Assembly: GCF_002019605.1 (NCBI RefSeq)
Contig: NZ_KV917368.1
Coordinates: 4,383,060-4,447,059 of the forward strand
Length of the DNA stretch: 64,000 nt
From: Alkalihalobacterium alkalinitrilicum
GTDB taxonomy: Bacteria > Bacillota > Bacilli > Bacillales > Bacillaceae_F
Direction: 5' to 3'
A program made the position numbers and the translations under genes. Below are positions 8,557 through 16,350 of the stretch, in pieces; positions within the stretch are counted from its first letter, which is position 1; each line of letters begins with the position of its first letter. A model generated the notes under the pieces. The model was given only the letters and a program-made list of their open reading frames with translations. It made no database searches and was not told the DNA's origin.

Positions 8557-9399
8557 ATGAAAAAAATAAAAATTGTAACTGATTCTACTGTTGATTTTTA
8601 TGAGCAACTAAAAGATTTAGGTGTTGAAATTGTCCCACTATCAGTAACGATCGCAGGTCAATCATACTTAGACGGAGTGGATATAACATCGAGAGAATAC
8701 ATAGGTAAATTAAAGAGTAGTAAGGAAATTCCCAAAACATCTCAACCAGCTGTTGGTACATTTGTAGATACATATAATCGATTAGGGGAAGATGGTAGTG
8801 AAATCATCTCTATTCATATGACTTCTGGAATGAGTGGGACAGTAACTGCGGCAGAAACTGCGGCAGGGTTAGTCGATGTACCAGTTACCGTCGTTGACTC
8901 AATGTTTATATCAGCTGCTCTTTCTTTTCAAGTTATCGAAGCAGCAAAGATGAAGTTAGAAGGAAAAAGTAAAGAAGAAATCTTACAACGATTAAAAGAA
9001 GTGCGATCCAATACATCGCTGTATCTCATGGTCGATACGTTAGAATATTTAGTAAAAGGTGGACGGATTGGTAGAGGAAAAGCGTTAATTGGTTCGTTAC
9101 TAAAAATAAAACCTGTAGCGTCACTTGATGATGGAGTTTACACACCAGTCACAAAAGTTAGGACGCATAGCCAGTTCATTAAGTTTATTCAAGGGCAGTT
9201 TGAGAAAGAAACAAATGGAAAAACGGTAAAATCGATTGGAATCGCTCATGCTGATACAGAGTCACTTGCTGATCAAGTTAAGCAAGCACTTTCAACTGAT
9301 CAGGCGGAAGTAGATAAAGCCGACATTGCTTTTACGACGCCAATCATTAGTACACATACAGGACCTGGAGCTATTGCTGTAATGTATTATGCTGAATAA
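8557..9399 (+). CDS. DegV family fatty-acid-binding protein
   Basis: A 280-residue, two-domain cytosolic protein of the DegV/FakB type. The N-terminal KIVTDSTVDF and SVTIAGQSYLDGVDI, the TSQPAVGTF stretch, and the HMTSGMSGT motif near residues 87-95 are the family hallmarks that contact the bound fatty acid. In firmicutes such proteins present fatty acids to FakA kinase or have unknown lipid roles. Which one applies cannot be told here, as no fakA is nearby. The ribosome site AAGAAGGGG precedes ATG. It is a single gene ending at a strong terminator. Confidence 0.92.
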   Translation: MKKIKIVTDSTVDFYEQLKDLGVEIVPLSVTIAGQSYLDGVDITSREYIGKLKSSKEIPKTSQPAVGTFVDTYNRLGEDGSEIISIHMTSGMSGTVTAAETAAGLVDVPVTVVDSMFISAALSFQVIEAAKMKLEGKSKEEILQRLKEVRSNTSLYLMVDTLEYLVKGGRIGRGKALIGSLLKIKPVASLDDGVYTPVTKVRTHSQFIKFIQGQFEKETNGKTVKSIGIAHADTESLADQVKQALSTDQAEVDKADIAFTTPIISTHTGPGAIAVMYYAE

Positions 9400-9471
9400 A
9401 TTGTCATTTTAACTCTATTTGAGAGCTATAAAGGCATACCCGTATTCTTGTGTTTGAAAAATTTAGGGAAT

Positions 9472-9502
9472 AAAAAAAGGCCGCACATTACGGCCTTTTT
9501 TG
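9472..9502 (+). terminator. Terminator after the DegV gene
   Basis: AAAAAAAGGCCG...CGGCCTTTTTT stem-loop with a T-run. Immediately after it a second perfect hairpin (CCACTTAAAAA / TTTTTAAGTGG, 9505-9533) may terminate in either direction. Confidence 0.9.
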
Positions 9503-9504
9503 TA

Positions 9505-9533
9505 CCACTTAAAAAGCTGTACTTTTTAAGTGG
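9505..9533. terminator. Second perfect hairpin, possible bidirectional terminator
   Basis: Arms of 11 bases, CCACTTAAAAA and TTTTTAAGTGG, with a 7-base loop. It could stop read-through from the HU gene arriving on the minus strand. Apart from it, the 9534-9658 stretch has no visible gene. Confidence 0.5.
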
Positions 9534-9658
9534 ATGGAAAGAAAAGATTAATCTCTAATCCATGTATTTCAATTAGTCTACTCACATAAGTCTTGCTCCA
9601 GTTTTCGATTTCGCTTCGCAGTAAAATTTCAGTTGAAATAAGTAGTTCGAATGTAAGC

Positions 9659-9931
9659 TTATTTAACGGCTTCTTTTAACTGTTTCCCTGCTTTAAATGC
9701 AGGAGTTTTACTTGCAGCGATTTCGATTTCCTCACCCGTTTGTGGGTTTCTACCTTTTCTTGCAGCGCGCTCTCTCACTTCAAAGTTACCAAAACCGATA
9801 ATTTGTATACTTTCACCTTTTGCTAGTGTATCAGAAATGACTTCAAAAAGTGAGTTTACACAAGTTGAGACATCCTTTTTCGTAAGCTCAGAGTGTTCAG
9901 CGACAGCGTTAATAAGTTCAGTTTTATTCAT
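9659..9931 (-). CDS. hup: HU family DNA-binding protein
   Basis: A 90-residue histone-like nucleoid protein, full family length. The conserved [20 protein letters not shown] region forms the DNA-intercalating beta arm, and [12 protein letters not shown] is the typical N-terminus. A GGGAGG ribosome site precedes the ATG. The position is not that of the main chromosomal HU gene of B. subtilis (hbs), so it may be an additional HU paralogue, but this cannot be decided from one window. Confidence 0.95.
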   Translation of the reverse strand: MNKTELINAVAEHSELTKKDVSTCVNSLFEVISDTLAKGESIQIIGFGNFEVRERAARKGRNPQTGEEIEIAASKTPAFKAGKQLKEAVK

Positions 9932-10323
9932 AAATTTTCCCTCCCAAATCTACTAATTTTACTTAGTTGCTATCATCGTTACCGTTTTTATAATAAATAT
10001 ACATCGAAACAGCGTTTTCTTAGTATTTTTACACTTTTTAACTAAATTAGTACATATTTTTGCTGTTATGCGCGTACTTTCACTAGTAAATAGCACTGGG
10101 TTTGGTGTTATTACCCATTTTATTCCGCGACAACTGGCAGTAATAGCCCCGCTTCAAGACTTCGGAGAAAAAAAGTAAATGGAAACATAAAGTTTACCCG
10201 TTCATTAAATGTTTAAAAATTCTTAATTATTGTATTTGCCTTTCTTCCTAATCCGAGATTGTTTATAATGTGCAAATGTGTTTCTAATATAATATTTTTA
10301 CTAGTTTATTAAGGAGGAGAAAC
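9932..10323. other. Intergenic region with divergent promoters and a repeat fragment
   Basis: 392 bases between the HU gene (minus) and abgT (plus). It contains the 5' module of the dispersed element (copy B), an AT-rich stretch, and a TATAAT at 10264-10269 that could be the -10 of abgT with a weak -35. No open frame with a ribosome site was seen. Confidence 0.6.
10119..10173 (+). repeat. Dispersed three-hairpin element, copy B (5' part only)
   Basis: Begins TTATTCCGCGACAACTGGCA and continues into TAATAGCCCCGCTTCAAGAC. It matches the 5' module of the copies at 11851 and 37157 but stops before their hairpins. It lies upstream of abgT on the same strand. Confidence 0.7.
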
Positions 10324-11850
10324 ATGAGGGATAATAACAAAGGGATTATTTATCGTTCTCTAGATGGGATAGAACGTGTCGGTAATAAACTTCCACATCC
10401 AGTAACATTATTTGTGATATTCGCTTTTATTGTTATATTACTATCAGGAATTTTCTCGGCTTTTGGTCTTTCTGTCGAGCACCCGACGAATGAAGGGGAA
10501 GTATTAGAAGTTAAAAACCTAATGAGTGCAGAAGGAATTAAATATATGTTTACGAGTGCGGTTGCTAACTTCACAGGTTTTGCACCGTTAGGTACGGTAC
10601 TTGTGACGATGTTAGGGATTGGTATTGCGGAACGGTCGGGGTTAATTAGTGCAGCGTTACGTGCTCTAGTTACATCGGTTCCGAAACAACTAATTACTGC
10701 AGCGCTTGTATTCGGTGGTATTATGTCTAGTATGGCAGCAGATGCAGGTTATGTGGTGTTAACACCATTAGGGGCTGTTCTTTTTGCTGGATTAGGAAGA
10801 CATCCTTTAGCTGGTCTTGCTGCAGCGTTTGCTGGTGTGTCAGCTGGCTTTAGTGCGAATTTATTATTAACATCATTAGATCCGTTATTAGGTGGATTAA
10901 CGCAAGAGGCCGCTGCTGTGTTAAACCCTGAGTATGCAGCTGCGATGAACTACGCGATGAACTGGTATTTCATGATTGCGAGTGTATTCGTACTAACGAT
11001 CGTTGGTACAATTGTAACTGATAAAATTGTTGAACCACGTTTAGGGAAATACAAAGGTGGAGTGACAGAAACCGTAAACGGAATTTCGACTGTTGAAAAG
11101 CAAGGGTTAATTGGAGCCTTGCTTGCATTTATCGTAACAGGAGCAGCGATCGCTTTATTAATTGCTCCAGAGTGGGGTCCGTTACGTGGTGAAAATGGAG
11201 AAGTGATCAACTCACCATTCTTTTCATCACTAGTGCCGATAATTTTAATCATGTTCTTTATTCCTGGTTTTGTTTATGGAAAAGTTACAAAATCCATTCA
11301 ATCGGATAAAGACGTAGCTGACCAACTTTCAGATACAATGGCTACGATGGGGGCTTATATTGTGTTAGCTTTTGCTGCTGCGCAATTTGTAGCTTATTTT
11401 AACGAAACAAATCTAGGTTTAATTTTAGCGATTTCAGGTGCTGAATTTTTAGAAACGACTGGATTTACAGGATTACCTTTACTCATAACTTTTATTGTTG
11501 TAGCAGGATTTATTAACTTGTTTATCGGAAGTGCCTCAGCGAAATGGGCGATTATGGCGCCAGTATTCGTACCGATGATGATGAATCTTGGTTATTCACC
11601 AGAATTAACACAGTTGGCTTATCGTATTGCTGACTCGACAACAAATGTAATTTCACCACTTATGCCTTACTTTGCGATCGTGATTGCATTTGCGCAAAAA
11701 TACGATAAGAAGATTGGGATTGGAACGTTAATTTCCACGATGCTCCCTTATTCGATTGTATTTTCGATCGTTTGGATCATTATGCTAATTGTTTGGATGT
11801 TCTTTGGAATTGATTTAGGACCAGGTTCTCCAATTCATTATCAACCGTAA
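10324..11850 (+). CDS. AbgT family transporter (p-aminobenzoyl-glutamate type)
   Basis: A 508-residue membrane protein with about 12-13 hydrophobic segments. Family-typical stretches are LDGIERVGNKLPHPVTLF at the N-terminus, SSMAADAGYVVLTPLGA, and a FIGSASAKWAIMAPVFVPMM stretch late in the protein. Family members import p-aminobenzoyl-glutamate or export sulfonamides. AAGGAGGAG ahead of ATG confirms the start. No abgA/abgB hydrolase is adjacent, although an M20 peptidase lies about 17 kb away. The exact substrate is unknown. Confidence 0.9.
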   Translation: MRDNNKGIIYRSLDGIERVGNKLPHPVTLFVIFAFIVILLSGIFSAFGLSVEHPTNEGEVLEVKNLMSAEGIKYMFTSAVANFTGFAPLGTVLVTMLGIGIAERSGLISAALRALVTSVPKQLITAALVFGGIMSSMAADAGYVVLTPLGAVLFAGLGRHPLAGLAAAFAGVSAGFSANLLLTSLDPLLGGLTQEAAAVLNPEYAAAMNYAMNWYFMIASVFVLTIVGTIVTDKIVEPRLGKYKGGVTETVNGISTVEKQGLIGALLAFIVTGAAIALLIAPEWGPLRGENGEVINSPFFSSLVPIILIMFFIPGFVYGKVTKSIQSDKDVADQLSDTMATMGAYIVLAFAAAQFVAYFNETNLGLILAISGAEFLETTGFTGLPLLITFIVVAGFINLFIGSASAKWAIMAPVFVPMMMNLGYSPELTQLAYRIADSTTNVISPLMPYFAIVIAFAQKYDKKIGIGTLISTMLPYSIVFSIVWIIMLIVWMFFGIDLGPGSPIHYQP

Positions 11851-12013
11851 TTTATCCCACAACAACTGGCAGTAATAGCTAAATGAACACAGACTAAATG
11901 CGCTACGTCCTGTGGCACCGTCTGTGTGACCCACATCGTGTGGGCCTCAACTAACCATCAGTGGGGGAAGAGGGAAACCATCACTGATGGAAGTTTCACT
12001 TTATAAATACAGT
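11851..12013 (+). repeat. Dispersed three-hairpin element, copy C (full length)
   Basis: Starts directly at the abgT stop codon. Modules in order are the ACAACTGGCAGTAATAGC box, hairpin 1 (ACACAGAC ... GTCTGTGT), hairpin 2 (CCCACAtcgTGTGGG), hairpin 3 (CCATCAGTG ... CACTGATGG) and the tail GAAGTTTCACTTTATA. It has no coding potential. Three further copies in the window share order and strand. It lies between abgT and the TetR gene and may act in the RNA as a terminator or leader. Confidence 0.85.
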
Positions 12014-12109
12014 GTCTAAGTGCGAGCTAGTTTGCAAATAGTAACTATAGACAGAAATACTTACTGACATAAAAATGTATTTTAGTCATAAGTGTGCGGA
12101 GGGTAAATC

Positions 12110-12682
12110 GTGGCACGAGATAAAAAGAAAATCATTATTAATGCTGCAACCAAGTCGTTCTCTTTATACGGATATAAAGCAACAACAATGGATCATGTAG
12201 CAAAAATCGCTAAAGTTGGAAAAGCGACCATTTATACTTTTTTTTCAACAAAGGAAGAGTTATTTCAAGAAATTATTGATGATCTAGCTAGAGAAATGAA
12301 GGAAGTTGCTTTGGAAGAAATCGATCGCAACCAACCTTTCTCGAGAAATTTACACCAGTCGTTAATTCGAATTCTTGATTATCGCGAAAAACATTCTTTA
12401 ACAATAAAGCTTTATCAAGAAGTAAAAGAGTTTGGGACACCAGCTTGCATCGATGCGCTTGCTCGACTAGAAGAAGAAATTATTGCGTTTATCGAAAAAG
12501 AAGTACACTATGCGTTAGATAAAGGTGAACTGAAAGCATGTGACCCTAAAATAACAGCTTTTATTATCTTAAAAATGTATATCTCCCTTGCCCATGTTTG
12601 GGGAGTGAAGCACGATCGATTATCGAAAGAAGATATTGCGAATTTATTTAATTTATATTTAATGGATGGATTAGCGAAATAG
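12110..12682 (+). CDS. TetR family transcriptional regulator
   Basis: 190 residues. The N-terminal helix-turn-helix is clear: AATKSFSLYGYKATTMDHVA, then KVGKATIYTFFSTKEELF. The C-terminal ligand domain is variable. The start is GTG at 12110, with GGAGGG about 6 bases upstream. The target is not evident. Downstream lie an ArsR regulator and an MFS pump with their own promoter, and abgT lies upstream, so either could be controlled. A strong terminator follows. Confidence 0.9.
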   Translation: MARDKKKIIINAATKSFSLYGYKATTMDHVAKIAKVGKATIYTFFSTKEELFQEIIDDLAREMKEVALEEIDRNQPFSRNLHQSLIRILDYREKHSLTIKLYQEVKEFGTPACIDALARLEEEIIAFIEKEVHYALDKGELKACDPKITAFIILKMYISLAHVWGVKHDRLSKEDIANLFNLYLMDGLAK

Positions 12683-12688
12683 CTGACG

Positions 12689-12730
12689 AAAGACTTTCTC
12701 TGAGGAGAAAGTCTTTTTTTGGGGGGGGGG
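12689..12730 (+). terminator. Terminator after TetR gene, followed by a 10-G run
   Basis: Stem AAGACTTTCTC / GAGAAAGTCTT with a short TGAG loop and seven Ts. The T-run is followed directly by ten Gs (12721-12730), an unusual homopolymer. Confidence 0.9.
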
Positions 12731-12798
12731 TTAGAAAGCTTACCTATTAAATGATGAAAGTACAAATAAAAATTTGAAAATATTCACAAAAAGAGATC

Positions 12799-12836
12799 TT
12801 GTAGAAAGTTTATAGTTCGATTATAATCGAACTATA
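12799..12836 (+). promoter_or_regulatory. Promoter and palindromic operator of the ArsR-MFS operon
   Basis: TTGTAG (-35, 12799-12804) and TATAAT (-10, 12822-12827) are 17 bases apart. A perfect 26-base palindrome (arm TATAGTTCGATTA, 12811-12836) covers the -10 box. A related TTCGAT...TCGAA repeat surrounds the ribosome site. Autorepression by the ArsR protein encoded just downstream is the obvious reading. Confidence 0.75.
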
Positions 12837-12861
12837 AATAATTCGATAGGAGTCGAACTGA

Positions 12862-13761
12862 ATGAAAGTGACAGTCAAATTTCATCCGATCTTTGAATTT
12901 TTAATAAGTCTTTATGTGTTTTCAGATAAAGGAGCACATAAGAAGATGGATTTAGGGGTTAATTGGGTCAACGCAATTAAACCAGTCTTAAGTGATGATT
13001 TTTTACATGTAGTGTCTAATAAAGAAACGCGTACAAAGCTAGCGGTCATTCAGTATTACTTATTGTCTCAGAAGGTTAATGAAAACGAGAGTATTCTGCA
13101 ACTGTTAACACAAATAGAGGAGGAAGAAACGAAAAACCTGATCAAGCCCGCTTACGAGTGTACAGAATTTAAAGAGCAAATACCTCCAGATGTAAAAGAT
13201 GTTATTCCACTTTTAATAGAATGGTACAACACGTATTTTACAACGATAGATGAGAAAATCTTCAATAACTTAAGAGAAAGTGTACAAAGCGCAAAAAAAG
13301 CCTTAAAGAAAAAAACGGTTAGCCAAGTAGTAGAGGAATTAACAAACGGTATTATTCCACCAAAAGAAAGCAGCAGAGAAATTGTGTTAATTCCACAGTA
13401 TCATTATTCACCTACCGTTTTACATGACAAGACGGTAAGTCAGCGCATTTATTTTTATCCTGTCGATGCCATGCCGAACGCTGCTGGTAGTCCTTCCATT
13501 TTACTAATGAGAAAGTTACGGGCGTTAACGGATGAAAACCGCTTAAAAATTTTAAAATATCTAGCAAAAGGTGACCGAACATTTTCGGATATCCAAAAGC
13601 ATATCGGTTTAGCTAAAAGTACCGTCCACCACCATTTAATTGTGCTTCGTTCTGCAGGCTTACTAAGCTTAGTAGTATATGAAAGTCAACCAGACCAATA
13701 TCGGTTTAGAGAAGATGGATATACAGGTTTAGAAAACTTATTAACCGATTTTATTACGTGA
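12862..13761 (+). CDS. ArsR-like winged-helix regulator with long N-terminal domain
   Basis: 299 residues, much longer than classic ArsR repressors (about 100). The C-terminal third carries the DNA-binding fold: LRALTDENRLKILKYLAKGD, then HIGLAKSTVHHHLIVLRSAG. No CxC metal site is seen there. The N-terminal 200 residues are unrecognised and probably sense a ligand. It is followed after 19 bases by an MFS transporter, so it likely represses its own operon through the palindrome over its promoter. Confidence 0.85.
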   Translation: MKVTVKFHPIFEFLISLYVFSDKGAHKKMDLGVNWVNAIKPVLSDDFLHVVSNKETRTKLAVIQYYLLSQKVNENESILQLLTQIEEEETKNLIKPAYECTEFKEQIPPDVKDVIPLLIEWYNTYFTTIDEKIFNNLRESVQSAKKALKKKTVSQVVEELTNGIIPPKESSREIVLIPQYHYSPTVLHDKTVSQRIYFYPVDAMPNAAGSPSILLMRKLRALTDENRLKILKYLAKGDRTFSDIQKHIGLAKSTVHHHLIVLRSAGLLSLVVYESQPDQYRFREDGYTGLENLLTDFIT

Positions 13762-13780
13762 TAAAGGGAAGGCGAAAAGA

Positions 13781-15031
13781 ATGGGAGATTTATTAAAAAA
13801 TCGTGCATTTTCCGCAGTTTGGTTAGCTCAAGCATCTTCGGCACTCGGGGGAACATTTGCTACATTTATTATCTCGTGGCTTGTTTACGAATTATCAGGC
13901 TCAAAAATGGCGATGGGAAGTATATGGATTACGTTTATGGTTCCGTCTTTATTGACGACGTTGTTAGCAGGACCATACTTAGATCGCTTTGATCGCAAGA
14001 AAATTATGATCTTATCAGAATGGGTTCGTGCAGGAGTTTTTTTAGTCCCGCTCATATTATATCCACTAGGATTACTTAATGTATGGCATTTGTATGTAGT
14101 GGCAGCCATTATGGGAATAGCAGAACCGTTATTTCGCCCAACGAGTATGGCTTATGTTGCACAAATTTTACCGAAAGATCGCTTGTTAAAAGGAAACTCT
14201 TTCTTAGAGGGGACAATGCAGTTAATGATGTTAATTGGACCAGCGCTTGGTGGGTTACTCATGTCTGTTCTAGGCATTGTACCTGTTTTGGCATTTTTAG
14301 TAACCTGTATGGCCGTATCTGGTTTCGTCCTATTATTCATACCTAGTTCGAAAAAGAGAGTCGCTAGCAAGAAGAAAGAAACGTGGTTTGTTCAATTTAA
14401 GGCAGGACTTAAATTTTATCGGTTGTATCCTGTATTGTTCTGGATAGGAATTTTATTAATGGTCTCTAATTTTAGTTCGGGTGCAGCGATGCCGATGTTT
14501 CTTCCATTTGTCCTTGATCATCTCGGTGGTAATGAGTTTCAGTATGGTTTGTTTATGTCCGCTTTTCCGTTAGGAATGTTACTAGGTTCTCTTGTGACGG
14601 GCACTTTTGAACAACCGAAAAACCTTCGTAGAGTGATGTTAGGTAGTCTATGGATGGGTGGGGCGTTACTTGCTCTGCTAGGATGGGTACCGACGTATTG
14701 GTTGGCACTCATTGTTGTGATGTTCTCTGGTTTTTTCGCGATGGTTTTTACAATTAATAACACAACGTTTTACCAAAAACGAGTTCCTGATGAAATTCGT
14801 GGCCGCGTGTTTGCGGTACGTACGTTGCTCGCCCAGTCAGGCATGCCATTAGGGGCAGCATTCGGTGGTTTTTTTGCAGAAATGTGGAGTCTAACCGCAT
14901 TGTTTACGCTTCTTGGTATTCTATCAATGATTACGATTACGATTGCTTGGTTCCAGAAAGTATTCTATCATCTCAATGATGAAGTTGCCGATGATGATCA
15001 AGTACCACTTCAAGTGGCCGTTCCTAAATAA
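13781..15031 (+). CDS. MFS transporter (probable drug/solute exporter)
   Basis: 416 residues with about 12 hydrophobic segments. The loop 2-3 motif appears as GPYLDRFDRKKIMILSEWVR. Another conserved cluster is FYQKRVPDEIRGRVFAVRTL near residues 325-345, seen in the enterobactin-exporter/macrolide-efflux (EntS/MefA) branch. It is co-transcribed with the ArsR gene. The substrate is unknown, and export of a toxic compound sensed by the regulator is the simplest model. Confidence 0.88.
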   Translation: MGDLLKNRAFSAVWLAQASSALGGTFATFIISWLVYELSGSKMAMGSIWITFMVPSLLTTLLAGPYLDRFDRKKIMILSEWVRAGVFLVPLILYPLGLLNVWHLYVVAAIMGIAEPLFRPTSMAYVAQILPKDRLLKGNSFLEGTMQLMMLIGPALGGLLMSVLGIVPVLAFLVTCMAVSGFVLLFIPSSKKRVASKKKETWFVQFKAGLKFYRLYPVLFWIGILLMVSNFSSGAAMPMFLPFVLDHLGGNEFQYGLFMSAFPLGMLLGSLVTGTFEQPKNLRRVMLGSLWMGGALLALLGWVPTYWLALIVVMFSGFFAMVFTINNTTFYQKRVPDEIRGRVFAVRTLLAQSGMPLGAAFGGFFAEMWSLTALFTLLGILSMITITIAWFQKVFYHLNDEVADDDQVPLQVAVPK

Positions 15032-15041
15032 AGTTAGGAAG

Positions 15042-15081
15042 AACCCCTCAGTTGGTGATAAGATCCAACTGAGGGGTTTGT
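15042..15081. terminator. Bidirectional terminator between MFS and yihY genes
   Basis: Arms AACCCCTCAGTTGG and CCAACTGAGGGGTT around a 9-base loop. It lies between convergent genes. Confidence 0.85.
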
Positions 15082-15084
15082 ATG

Positions 15085-15924
15085 TTATCTCGTTTTTTCA
15101 TGGGCTTTGATGTTTTGTAAAGTAGCATTGATTTCTCCACCAATGACTAGAATAAGCCCACTTAAGAAAAACCAAAACATCAGTATGATCACCCCACCCA
15201 AACTACCGTAAGTGGCAGAGTAATTAGCAAAATTCGTAACATATATAGAAAACCCAAGAGAAATAAGCTGCCATGAAATGGTTGCAAAAATAGCACCGTA
15301 AACGACATCCTTAAAAGCAAGTTTTCGATTGGGTGCAATCATATACAGTAACATTAAAACGACGGTCATAATGACAATCCCAATGACCCAGCGAAGTCTG
15401 TTCCACAAAATAAAGGACTGATATGGGATGTGGAAAATGGCGTCTATTGCTTCGAGTATTAACTTCCCGAAGATAGGTAAGATGAGTGTAACAATAAATA
15501 CAATAACTAAACCGAACATAAGTAGGATCGACAAAAGTCGAACAACAATAAAAGATCGAGTTTCATCGATATTATGAGCTTTGTTAAGCGCACGGATTAA
15601 AGCGTTAATCCCGTTGGAAGCTGACCAGATTGTCGCAATGATCCCGAAAGAGAGCAAGCCTCCTTTAGGCTCTACTACAAGTGCTAAAATGGTCGTAATA
15701 AATAAATCAGCAAGCTCAAATGGCACATAATCTTCAACGAACTCATAAACCTGTGAAACATCAAGAGGTAAATATGGAAGAAGCGCTAAAATAAAAATTA
15801 ATAACGGAAAAATAGAAAGTAGAAAATAAAAAGCAAGCTGTGCGGCCCAATCTTGAATCGGGTCTTTTTTAAATTGCTCATATAATTCTGCAAAAAATAA
15901 AAGAGGTGGTACGCGATTTGGCAT
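15085..15924 (-). CDS. YihY/BrkB family membrane protein
   Basis: About 279 residues with six membrane segments, typical of the YihY/UPF0761 (formerly RNase BN) family. Visible landmarks are DWAAQLAFYFLLSIFPLLIF near the N-terminus, the SASNGINALIRALN stretch, and a C-terminal SATYGSLGGVIILMFWFFLS segment. The frame is open further upstream, but AAAGGATG at 15932-15939 places the start at ATG 15924. The function of the family is unknown. It is a single gene. Confidence 0.88.
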   Translation of the reverse strand: MPNRVPPLLFFAELYEQFKKDPIQDWAAQLAFYFLLSIFPLLIFILALLPYLPLDVSQVYEFVEDYVPFELADLFITTILALVVEPKGGLLSFGIIATIWSASNGINALIRALNKAHNIDETRSFIVVRLLSILLMFGLVIVFIVTLILPIFGKLILEAIDAIFHIPYQSFILWNRLRWVIGIVIMTVVLMLLYMIAPNRKLAFKDVVYGAIFATISWQLISLGFSIYVTNFANYSATYGSLGGVIILMFWFFLSGLILVIGGEINATLQNIKAHEKTR

Positions 15925-16297
15925 AGCGCTCATCCTTTTCTTTAATAACAAGATCAAGTAACTTTCATTCTGTAGAAATTCCACAGCATAAGAAGGAATC
16001 CTTCCCTTACTATAAATCCCCCAAAACAGAACGAATAAACATTACACGGACTATTATCTCTTAAGCACAGATTAGGCTTTAACACTTCCAGTAAAAGGGA
16101 GGATTATCGTCTAAGGCACAGATTAGGTTTAAACACTTCCAATAAAAGGAAATATTGTAGACTAAAGCACAGATTAGGCTTAAAAGCTACCAATAAAAAG
16201 GGGGTAATGACTTCTAAAAAGTAGTTTGGGAACAGATATTGTCAGTAAAAGGAGGATACCCCTATTAAAATTCCAGTTTGAATCTTCAGACTCGTTA
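15925..16297. other. Intergenic region with short tandem repeats
   Basis: No gene was seen between the two minus-strand genes. Contents are the yihY leader and three direct repeats of 51 bases (listed separately), then a degenerate fourth unit. Confidence 0.6.
16062..16214. repeat. Three tandem copies of a 51-bp unit
   Basis: The core GCACAGATTAGG occurs at 16065, 16116 and 16167, giving a 51-base period. Each is followed by TAAAACACTTCCARTAAAAG-like sequence. A decayed relative (GTCAGTAAAAGGAGGATA) is near 16240-16257. It is non-coding. Confidence 0.8.
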
Positions 16298-16342
16298 TAA
16301 AAAAAATCGCTAAGGCCAATTCACTCCCTAGCGATTTTTTTC
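16298..16342. terminator. Terminator of the minus-strand MFS gene
   Basis: AAAAAAATCGCTA pairs with TAGCGATTTTTTT around a 17-base loop. It works in both directions. Confidence 0.85.
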
Positions 16343-16350
16343 TGTTAATT

